Assembly: GCF_030719215.1 (NCBI RefSeq)
Contig: NZ_CP120983.1
Span: 5,952,001-6,016,000 of the forward strand
Reading direction: 5' to 3'
DNA length: 64,000 nucleotides
From: Streptomyces sp. Alt3
GTDB taxonomy: Bacteria > Actinomycetota > Actinomycetes > Streptomycetales > Streptomycetaceae
Shown: piece by piece, positions 57,959-64,000 of the stretch
How positions within the stretch are numbered: position 1 is the stretch's first letter
Layout: the number at the start of each line of letters is the position of its first letter
Notes under the pieces: model-generated
Database searches by the model: none
Told to the model about the DNA's origin: nothing
What the model saw: only the letters and a program-made list of their open reading frames with translations
Made by a program: the position numbers and the translations under genes

Positions 57959-58137
57959 CGCCCAGATCACACCCGAGCGCAACGGCATGTTCACGTCCGG
58001 GCATAAAACGTCTGAGAGACTTTGTTCCGACGGGATACATAACCCGTTCCGGCAATGAAGCCGACGCTCCCGCACTCACACCACCGCCACCCGGCCCCCG
58101 TACGGTCCGGGCGGCCCCTGCCCGAAAGGTTCTTTCC

Positions 58138-59361
58138 ATGCCCCTGGCCCTGCTCGCCCTCGCTGTGAGCGCCTTCGGCATCGGCACCACCGAGTTCGTG
58201 ATGATGGGCCTGCTGCCCAACGTCGCGGACGATCTGGGAACGTCCGTGCCCACCGCCGGTTACCTCGTCTCGGCGTACGCGATCGGCGTCGTCGTCGGTG
58301 CCCCGCTGCTCACCGGCCTCGGCTCCAGGATCCCGCGCAAGCGGATGCTCCTGCTGCTGATGGCCGTCTTCACCGTCGGCAACCTCGCCTCCGCCTTCGC
58401 CCCCGACTTCGGCTGGCTGCTGGCCGGCCGCTTCCTGGCCGGACTTCCGCACGGTGCGTTCTTCGGTGTCGGCGCCGTCGTCGCCGCACGCCTCGTGCCG
58501 GACGGCCGCCAGGCCCGCGCCGTCGCCACGATGTTCCTCGGCCTGACCGTGGCCAACATCGTCGGCGTACCGGCGGCCACCCTGCTGGGACAGCACCTCG
58601 GCTGGCGCGCCACGTTCATGGTCGTCGCGGTGATCGGGCTGGGCGCGATGGCAGCCCTGGCCCGGCTCGTACCGCAGATCCCCGTCGAGGCGCACCAGAA
58701 CGTACGCCGTGAACTGAGCGCGCTCGGCAACCGGCAGGTCATCCTCGGCCTGCTCACCGCCGTTCTCGGCTTCGCGGGTGTCTTCGCCGTCTACTCCTAC
58801 CTCTCCTCCATGACGACCGAGGCGATGGGCTTCGGCGAGTCCTCGGTGACGCTCGTCCTGGCGCTCTTCGGCATCGGGATGACACTCGGCGCGCTGGCGG
58901 CGGGACCGCTGACCGACCGGGCGCTGCGCCCCACCCTCTACGGGTCGCTGGGGGCCCTGGCCGTCGTCCTGGTGGTCTTCCCCTTCACGGTCCACGTCCA
59001 CTGGGCGGCCCTGGTCATGGTGGTGCTGCTCGGCGGCATCGGCTTCATGACGACCACACCGCTCCAGATGCTCGTGATGAACGCGGCCAAGGACGCCCCC
59101 ACGCTGGCGTCCGCCTCCAACCACTCCGCCTTCAACCTCGCCAACGCGGGCGGCGCCTGGCTCGGCGGGGTCGCCATCGCGGCAGGCTGGGGCTGGACGT
59201 CCCCGGCCCTGGTCGGCGCGGTGCTGGCCGTGGCCGGACTCGCCGTGGCGGTCACGGCGGGCGTCCTGGACCGGACCCCGGCCGCCTCGCGTGTCGTGGC
59301 GTCCGGTGCCCGGGCGGAGACACGGGAGTACGCGGAGGCCCGCTCCTCCTCGGACGCCTGA
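58138..59361 (+). CDS. MFS transporter, DHA1 (AraJ/YdhP-like)
   Basis: 407 aa, 12 helices. 'LALLALAVSAFGIGTTEFVMMGLLPNVADDLGTSVPTAGYLVSAYAIGVVVGAPLLTGLGSRIPRKRMLLLLM' pattern (split here only for description) and 'GLTVANIVGVPAATLLGQHLGWRATF' are typical of DHA1 sugar/drug exporters. It is a paralogue of the preceding gene. ATG 58138 has AAGG upstream within a GAAAG-GTT-CTTTC hairpin (58124-58136), the same design as the hairpin before the preceding MFS gene. The 179-bp gap also holds ACGGG-n8-CCCGT (58030-58047), a possible operator. Substrate unknown. Confidence 0.88.
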   Translation: MPLALLALAVSAFGIGTTEFVMMGLLPNVADDLGTSVPTAGYLVSAYAIGVVVGAPLLTGLGSRIPRKRMLLLLMAVFTVGNLASAFAPDFGWLLAGRFLAGLPHGAFFGVGAVVAARLVPDGRQARAVATMFLGLTVANIVGVPAATLLGQHLGWRATFMVVAVIGLGAMAALARLVPQIPVEAHQNVRRELSALGNRQVILGLLTAVLGFAGVFAVYSYLSSMTTEAMGFGESSVTLVLALFGIGMTLGALAAGPLTDRALRPTLYGSLGALAVVLVVFPFTVHVHWAALVMVVLLGGIGFMTTTPLQMLVMNAAKDAPTLASASNHSAFNLANAGGAWLGGVAIAAGWGWTSPALVGAVLAVAGLAVAVTAGVLDRTPAASRVVASGARAETREYAEARSSSDA

Positions 59362-59386
59362 GCCGTAAGGCCCGACGGGCCGCGGA

Positions 59387-60604
59387 TCACGACGACGGGC
59401 CGGTGGGGGCGCGCGACGCGCGCCCCCACCGGCCCGTCCTCAGCCGGGCGGCCGTCAGCAGGCCCGCCACGGCCACCGCCGGCAGCAACAGCCGGACGTC
59501 GACCACCGCGACCAGCCCCGCCCCACCCGCCAGGGCCACCGCGTTCGGCGCCGTCATCAGCGATCCGGCCGCCGCGGCGGTCCGCCCCAGCACCACGTCC
59601 GGCGTCTCCCGCTGCACCGCCGTCATCGCGGCGATCAGCACGCAGGGCAGCCCCGCGCCGATCGCCAGGCTCGCCGCCAGGGCCACCGCCCCACCACCCA
59701 GCGCCCGGGCTCCCACGGCCACCGCGAACACCGCGATCCCCGCCGCGGCGAACGACCGCTCAGGGAACCGCCGCAGCAGGGGGCCGGCCAGCAGCCCGAC
59801 GGCCACGGAACCCGCACCCTGGAAGGCGTACAGCACCCCGGCGTACGCCGGTGAACGCCCCAGGGCGTCGTCCACGACGGCGTACACCGCCGCGCCGTTG
59901 AGCCCCGCGAGCAGCATCGTCAGCGCACCCGCGTACACCAGGGGCCGCAGCTCCGCGGACCCGCGCAGCAGCCGCAGTCCGGCGGCCGTACCGCCCCGCC
60001 GCGCCTCCCGGGCCTGTGCCCGCGCCCCGGCGGGTTCCTCGACCCGCAGCCGCCCGAGGACCAGGGCGGCCAGCGCGAACGTCACCGCGTCCAGCACCAC
60101 CACCGGGCCCGCCCCGTAGCGGGCGAACAGCCCCGCGCCGACGAGCGGTGCGAGCAGCTTCATGCCCTCGTTCGCCGTCGTGCGCAGTCCGTTGAAGTCA
60201 CCCACCAGCCGTGCCTCGACGGCCGCGGCGATCAGTGCCGCCTCGGCCGCGTCCAGGAGCACACCGCTCGCTCCGTGGACGACGAGGACGGCGAAGAGCG
60301 CACCGATCCGGTGCTCGGGGCCGACGAGGAGCAGCGAGGCCATCAGGCCCGCCATCACCAGGTTCACCGTGACCAGCAGGAGCCGGCGGGGGACCAGGTC
60401 GGCCACCGCACCGAGGGAGGGGCCCGCGAGCACCGGTGCCCACATCGCGCAGACGGTCAGGGCGGCCAGACCGTCCGACCCGGTGACCGTCTTGACCCAG
60501 ATCCCGGAGGTCAGCCACATCGCCGACGTACCGAAGCCGGACACGAGCAATCCCGTGAGGCACAGCCGGGCCGTGCGGTCCCGCACCAACGCTCCCACCG
60601 TCAT
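59387..60604 (-). CDS. MFS transporter (MFS_3/EntS-like)
   Basis: 405 aa. 'LCLTGLLVSGFGTSAMWLTSGIWVKTVTGSDGLAALTVCAMWAPVLAGPSLGAVADLVPRRLLLV' region and 'GASGVLLDAAEAALIAAAVEARLVGDFNGLRTTANEGMKLLAPLVGAGL' place it with MFS_3 exporters; about 12 helices. I choose ATG 60604, which has GGAGG 5 nt upstream, over ATG 60652, which has none. The last dozen codons lie inside a 45-bp perfect palindrome shared as a terminator with the convergent MFS gene. Substrate unknown. Confidence 0.85.
   Translation of the reverse strand: MTVGALVRDRTARLCLTGLLVSGFGTSAMWLTSGIWVKTVTGSDGLAALTVCAMWAPVLAGPSLGAVADLVPRRLLLVTVNLVMAGLMASLLLVGPEHRIGALFAVLVVHGASGVLLDAAEAALIAAAVEARLVGDFNGLRTTANEGMKLLAPLVGAGLFARYGAGPVVVLDAVTFALAALVLGRLRVEEPAGARAQAREARRGGTAAGLRLLRGSAELRPLVYAGALTMLLAGLNGAAVYAVVDDALGRSPAYAGVLYAFQGAGSVAVGLLAGPLLRRFPERSFAAAGIAVFAVAVGARALGGGAVALAASLAIGAGLPCVLIAAMTAVQRETPDVVLGRTAAAAGSLMTAPNAVALAGGAGLVAVVDVRLLLPAVAVAGLLTAARLRTGRWGRASRAPTGPSS
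59394..59438. terminator. 45-bp perfect palindrome, terminator between convergent MFS genes
   Basis: Arms 59394-59415 and 59417-59438 pair at all 22 positions around A59416. It begins 33 nt after the stop at 59361 and overlaps the last codons of the minus-strand MFS gene, so that gene's C-terminus (GRASRAPTGPSS) is written by the stem. Confidence 0.8.
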
Positions 60605-60721
60605 CCCGGCCTCCCCGCCGGCGTCCCCGGCCGGGGACGTCCACGTGGCCATGCTGATGACTGAGGCGGGCCGGCGGCATCGGGCGGATGCCCTGGGCCC
60701 GCCGACCCGCAGGGGTCGGGC

Positions 60722-60741
60722 CGCCACCGGTGCCGGTGGCG
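60722..60741 (-). terminator. Hairpin after the CU044_5270-type gene
   Basis: CGCCACCGG (60722-60730) / CCGGTGGCG (60733-60741), about 28 nt past the stop at 60769. Confidence 0.45.
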
Positions 60742-60768
60742 CGGCGCGGACGGGGCCGGCCCGCAGGA

Positions 60769-61845
60769 TCAGGTCGTCGTCGACGGCCTCTCGCGCAGGG
60801 CGTCGACCACCGCACGCTCCAGGACGGCCGACGCACCGATCAGGGTGCCCTTCCTGCCCATGGAGGTGTCCCTGCTGAGACAGGTCCGTTCACCCAGGTA
60901 CTCCAGGGTGGCCGAGTCGAAGATCCAGGCGGTGCGCCAGCCTGCCCGGACGTCGTCGCGGGCCACGCCGATCCCGTGCCGGCCGGCCGCGTCCACCGCG
61001 TCGGGGTCCACGGTCACGCCGGGGATCCTCGACGCGGCCCTGTAGAGGGCGGCAGCGGTCTTCGGCGGCATCACCGTCTCCCGCAGAAGCTCGCCGATGG
61101 CGTCGAAGGCGTCCTGCGCCTCGTCCCGGTCCTCGGCCGGGGTGTCACGCGAGTCCTGGTCCCGGGTGATCTCGGTGGTGAGGCGCCGGAGCAGGACGTC
61201 GGGGTCGGTGGGCAGCGAGGCCAGCCAGGCGTACGTCGGGCGGTTGAGGCCCGCCGGGTAGCCGACGGGGGTCTCGCCGTCCGGGACGCCGACGACGATC
61301 GGGACGTACGCGTCGTCCTCGTGGATCAGGCCGACATCGACCACCGGTCCCGCCTTCTGCGACATCCAGACCTCGCGCTCGCCGGGCTCGGTCAGCTTCA
61401 CCGGGCCACCGAACTCACCTTCGTTGCCGGTCCCCAGCGTCCTGACGTACACGAACTGGTCGCCGGTGACCGTCCGTCCGCCGCTCCTCCCGGCGGCCAG
61501 GGCGATCCGGTCGAGCAGGACCGCCGCGCCGTGCGCGGCCGTGGTCCGGGAACCGGTGCCCGCGGCGGACGGTGCCGGAGCGCTGTCCTGGCCGGTCACG
61601 GCGAGCGTGGTCAGCAGCACCCCGCCCAGGGCCAGTCCGGCGGCGGGCAGCAGGACGGCGGGCCGCAGGAGGCGGGAGCGGGTGCGTTCGGTGGCACGGT
61701 CGCCGTCCTGGTCGATCAGACGCATCAGGGTGTCCTTGTGGTGGAGATGACGGCCCGGGGGCAGGTCCCGTTCGGCCGGGGCCGGCAACAGCCGGGCCAT
61801 CTCCTCGTGTTCGGCCCGCTCGGGGCCGGAGGGGCGGTCGTTCAT
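60769..61845 (-). CDS. CU044_5270 family membrane protein, partner of ECF sigma factor
   Basis: 358 aa. Polar N-terminus of about 60 residues, one membrane helix 'LLRPAVLLPAAGLALGGVLLTTLAVTG' (about 60-86), then an extracellular domain with 'FVYVRTLGTG', 'EVWMSQKAGPVVDVG' and 'LPTDPDVLLRRLTTEI'. This is the CU044_5270 family, usually encoded beside an ECF sigma factor and behaving like a membrane anti-sigma or sensor, though no ZAS motif (HxxxCxxC) is seen. ATG 61845 overlaps the sigma stop (ATGA), implying stoichiometric co-expression. Confidence 0.83.
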   Translation of the reverse strand: MNDRPSGPERAEHEEMARLLPAPAERDLPPGRHLHHKDTLMRLIDQDGDRATERTRSRLLRPAVLLPAAGLALGGVLLTTLAVTGQDSAPAPSAAGTGSRTTAAHGAAVLLDRIALAAGRSGGRTVTGDQFVYVRTLGTGNEGEFGGPVKLTEPGEREVWMSQKAGPVVDVGLIHEDDAYVPIVVGVPDGETPVGYPAGLNRPTYAWLASLPTDPDVLLRRLTTEITRDQDSRDTPAEDRDEAQDAFDAIGELLRETVMPPKTAAALYRAASRIPGVTVDPDAVDAAGRHGIGVARDDVRAGWRTAWIFDSATLEYLGERTCLSRDTSMGRKGTLIGASAVLERAVVDALRERPSTTT

Positions 61846-62543
61846 CGGGCTTCCTCCTGGATGGGCAGGGCCACGAACGCGGCCCTGCTCCCTACCTCTC
61901 CGCGGCCGGGGCGGGGTTCCCTCCCGGTGCGGACCGCTTCTCCGGGGCTTACTTCGCGCACGGAGCTGTCAGGCTCCCGGCCGAGCTCCTCGTCGGTCAG
62001 CCGCCGGAGCCGGGTACGGGCACGGGACAGCCGCGACCGTACGGTGCCCACCGGGACGTCCAGGGCCTCGGCCGCCTCGGCGTAGTCCAGCCCGGACCAG
62101 ACGCAGAGGACCAGCACCTCACGTTCCTGGCGGCGGAGCCCGTCCAGCGCCCGCCGGACCGCGGCGAGCCGCCGTTCGTCGTCGACACGCCCTGCCGTGG
62201 CGTCCGCGATGTCCGCCACCGGTTCGGGGGCGGGTCGGCGGGCCAGGAAGGCCAGGCGCCGCCCGGTGCCGCGCCTGGCGTTGCGCGCCTTGTTCGTGGC
62301 GATCCCCAGCAGCCACGGCCGCAGCGAGTCACCCTCCGGCTCGACGGAACGGCGGGTGCGCCAGGCCGCCAGGAAGGTGTCGGACATGACTTCCTCGGCC
62401 GTCGACCAGTCGCCCGTCAGACGGTAGGCGTGGTTGTAGACCGCCCGCGCGTACTCCTCGTAGAGCGCGGCGAACGCCTCGCGGTCGCCCGCCCTGATCC
62501 CTGCACGCATCCGCTCCCGGTCTTCCCGTTCATCACAGCTCAC
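61842..62543 (-). CDS. ECF-type RNA polymerase sigma factor
   Basis: 233 aa. Region 2: 'DREAFAALYEEYARAVYNHAYRLTGDWSTAEEVMSDTFLAAW' (about 19-60, -10 recognition and core binding). Region 4: 'LRRQEREVLVLCVWSGLDYAEAAEALDVPVGTVRSRLSRARTRLRRL' (about 140-186, -35 recognition helix-turn-helix). A C-terminal tail of about 45 residues follows. GTG 62543 has GAGAGG 8 nt upstream. It is coupled to the membrane protein gene downstream, the likely regulator of its activity. The stimulus is unknown. Confidence 0.92.
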   Translation of the reverse strand: MSCDEREDRERMRAGIRAGDREAFAALYEEYARAVYNHAYRLTGDWSTAEEVMSDTFLAAWRTRRSVEPEGDSLRPWLLGIATNKARNARRGTGRRLAFLARRPAPEPVADIADATAGRVDDERRLAAVRRALDGLRRQEREVLVLCVWSGLDYAEAAEALDVPVGTVRSRLSRARTRLRRLTDEELGREPDSSVREVSPGEAVRTGREPRPGRGEVGSRAAFVALPIQEEAR

Positions 62544-62610
62544 ACCGCTTACCTCTCCGGCCGGCCCGAGGGGTTCCGGTGACCTGCGCCACACGGCGGG
62601 ACCGCACGCG

Positions 62611-62646
62611 ACTGCGCCCGGGACACCGAGGCGTCCCGGGCGCAGT
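62611..62646 (-). terminator. Terminator of nadE
   Basis: Fourteen-bp stem ACTGCGCCCGGGAC (62611-62624) / GTCCCGGGCGCAGT (62633-62646), 8-nt loop, 13 nt past the nadE stop. Confidence 0.8.
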
Positions 62647-62659
62647 CCTCTCCGCGCGG

Positions 62660-64000
62660 TCAGTCCTCGCTCGACTCCCGCCAGCGGTTCGTGATCGGCA
62701 GACGGCGGTCCTTGCCGAAGCCCTTCGGCGAGATCTTCGTGCCCGGCGGGTACTGCCGGCGCTTGTACTCCGCCGTGTCCACCATCCGGAGCGTCCTCGT
62801 CACCAGCGCGTCGTCGAAGCCGGCCGCCACGATCGCGTCCCTGCCCTGGTCCCGGTCGACGTACATCTCCAGGATGCGGTCCAGCACGTCGTAGTCCGGC
62901 AGCGAGTCCGTGTCCACCTGGTCCGGGCGCAGTTCGGCGCTCGGCGGCTTGGTGATCGACGCCTCCGGGACGGGCGGTGTCTGCCCGCGCTCCTCGGCGG
63001 CGCGGTTGCGCCACTTCGCGAGGCGGAAGACCGACGTCTTGTACACGTCCTTGATCGGCCCGTACGCCCCGACGGAGTCCCCGTACAGCGTGGAATAGCC
63101 CACCGCCAGCTCGGACTTGTTGCCCGGCGCGAGCACGATCTGGCCCTCCTGGTTGGAGACGGCCATCAGCATCGTGCCGCGCAGCCGCGACTGGAGGTTC
63201 TCCTCCGCCAGCCCGGTGAGCCCCAGCGAACCCATGTACGCGTCGAACATCGGCTCGATCGGGACGGTGCGGAAGTTCAGTCCCGTACGCCGGGCCAGTT
63301 CCGCCGCGTCGCCCTTGGAGTGGTCCGAGGAGTACTTCGACGGCATCGAGATGCCGTACACGTTCCCGGCGCCCAGCGCGTCGCAGGCGATCGCCGCGAC
63401 CAGCGCCGAGTCGATACCGCCCGAGAGGCCGATCAGCACGCTGCTGAAACCGTTCTTCGCGGCGTACGCGCGCAGACCCACGACCAGTGCCGAGTACAGC
63501 TCCTCGTCGTCGTCCAGCCGCTCGGCGTATCCGCCGGCCAGCTCGGGCTCGTAGGCCGGCAGCGGTTCCTCGCTCAGGACCACGTGGTCGATCCGCAGCC
63601 CGTCGGCGACGACACCGGACGGTGCCCCGGCCGCGGCGGCGGGCAGGTCGAGGTCGAGGATCACGGTGCCCTCGGAGAACTGCGGCGCGCGGGCGATGAC
63701 CTCGCCGTCCTTGCCGACGACGATGGAGTCCCCGTCGAAGACCAGCTCGTCCTGGCCGCCGATCATCGCCAGGTAGGCCGTGGTGCAGCCGGCCTCCTGG
63801 GCCCTCCTGCGGACCAGCTCCAGCCGGGTGTCGTCCTTGTCGCGCTCGTACGGAGAGGCGTTGATCGACAGCAGCAGCCCCGCTCCGGCGGCGCGCGCGG
63901 CCGGGACACGGCCGCCGTCCTGCCACAGGTCCTCGCAGATCGCGAGTGCCACGTCGATGCCGTGCACCCGCACGACCGGCATGGAGTCGCCCGGCACGAA
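62660..64000 (-). CDS. nadE: Glutamine-dependent NAD(+) synthase, C-terminal part (5' end outside window)
   Basis: At least 446 codons are visible; the gene continues past the right edge. The visible N-part is the end of a nitrilase-like glutaminase domain with ICEDLW (nucleophilic Cys) and 'LLSINASPYERDK'. The C-part is the ATP-pyrophosphatase NAD synthetase domain: SGGIDS P-loop, 'YGISMPSKYSSDHSKGDAAELA', 'NKSELAVGYSTLYGDSVGAYGPIKDVYKT'. It amidates deamido-NAD to NAD with ATP and glutamine-derived ammonia. The ending 'KISPKGFGKDRRLPITNRWRE' is typical of the bacterial/mycobacterial enzyme. Confidence 0.95.
   Translation of the reverse strand, partial: FVPGDSMPVVRVHGIDVALAICEDLWQDGGRVPAARAAGAGLLLSINASPYERDKDDTRLELVRRRAQEAGCTTAYLAMIGGQDELVFDGDSIVVGKDGEVIARAPQFSEGTVILDLDLPAAAAGAPSGVVADGLRIDHVVLSEEPLPAYEPELAGGYAERLDDDEELYSALVVGLRAYAAKNGFSSVLIGLSGGIDSALVAAIACDALGAGNVYGISMPSKYSSDHSKGDAAELARRTGLNFRTVPIEPMFDAYMGSLGLTGLAEENLQSRLRGTMLMAVSNQEGQIVLAPGNKSELAVGYSTLYGDSVGAYGPIKDVYKTSVFRLAKWRNRAAEERGQTPPVPEASITKPPSAELRPDQVDTDSLPDYDVLDRILEMYVDRDQGRDAIVAAGFDDALVTRTLRMVDTAEYKRRQYPPGTKISPKGFGKDRRLPITNRWRESSED

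Overview
The window is high-GC actinobacterial DNA and almost certainly comes from a Streptomyces chromosome. The reasons are third-position G/C bias throughout, many GTG/TTG starts, TAnnnT -10 boxes 6-7 nt from the start codon (leaderless mRNAs), a 'conservon' operon (cvnABCD plus P450), several TetR/MFS pairs, a large SARP/AfsR-type regulator, and DmdR/IdeR-type iron boxes. I saw no rRNA, CRISPR array, insertion sequence, prophage or integrative element, and I recognised no tRNA. The region reads as ordinary chromosomal core with accessory islets.

Layout. 1-6950: an iron-boxed siderophore-binding lipoprotein, then the Nif3 / zinc-ribbon / RNase H-phosphatase block, KDPG aldolase, YaaA, a TetR regulator and rnpB (RNase P RNA). 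7300-12727: conservon cvnA-B-C-D-E, whose P450 carries E-x-x-W in place of E-x-x-R as in the CYP157 family. It faces a class I terpene synthase across a shared terminator, and cvnA has one TTA codon. 13200-26900: small enzymes, acetyltransferases, a glycosyltransferase, a divergent MFS/TetR pair, aldo/keto reductase, methyltransferase, PhzF-like protein, lamin-tail protein, SDR, PhoD, a Gfo/Idh/MocA oxidoreductase and a Bcr/CflA transporter. 26950-32600: a membrane-anchored protein, an Rsm22-like methyltransferase, VOC protein, dimethylargininase, TetR and a stand-alone prim-pol domain protein.

32630-41140 is an iron/heme islet. It has efeO-efeB-efeU with a co-directional lipoprotein, hmuU-hmuV, a short PhzF-like protein and heme oxygenase. 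Iron boxes sit before efeO, before hmu and before heme oxygenase, so this islet and the first gene probably form one iron-repressed regulon. Two gene breaks stand out here. efeB lacks an in-frame start (an apparent one-base loss in its Tat signal region), and hmuT is missing, with only signal-peptide-like fragments on both sides of the hmu iron box.

41200-64000: methionine aminopeptidase, an MFS gene whose frame runs antisense through its neighbour, F420:NADPH reductase, a site-2 protease, a SARP regulator convergent with a drrAB-type ABC exporter, panB, a cluster of four MFS exporters with a TetR gene, an ECF sigma factor overlapping a CU044_5270-type protein, and the C-terminal part of glutamine-dependent NAD synthase running off the right edge. 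Upstream of the ABC exporter is a run of 11-bp-spaced direct repeats, the geometry of SARP operators; this is the most attractive regulatory prediction in the window.
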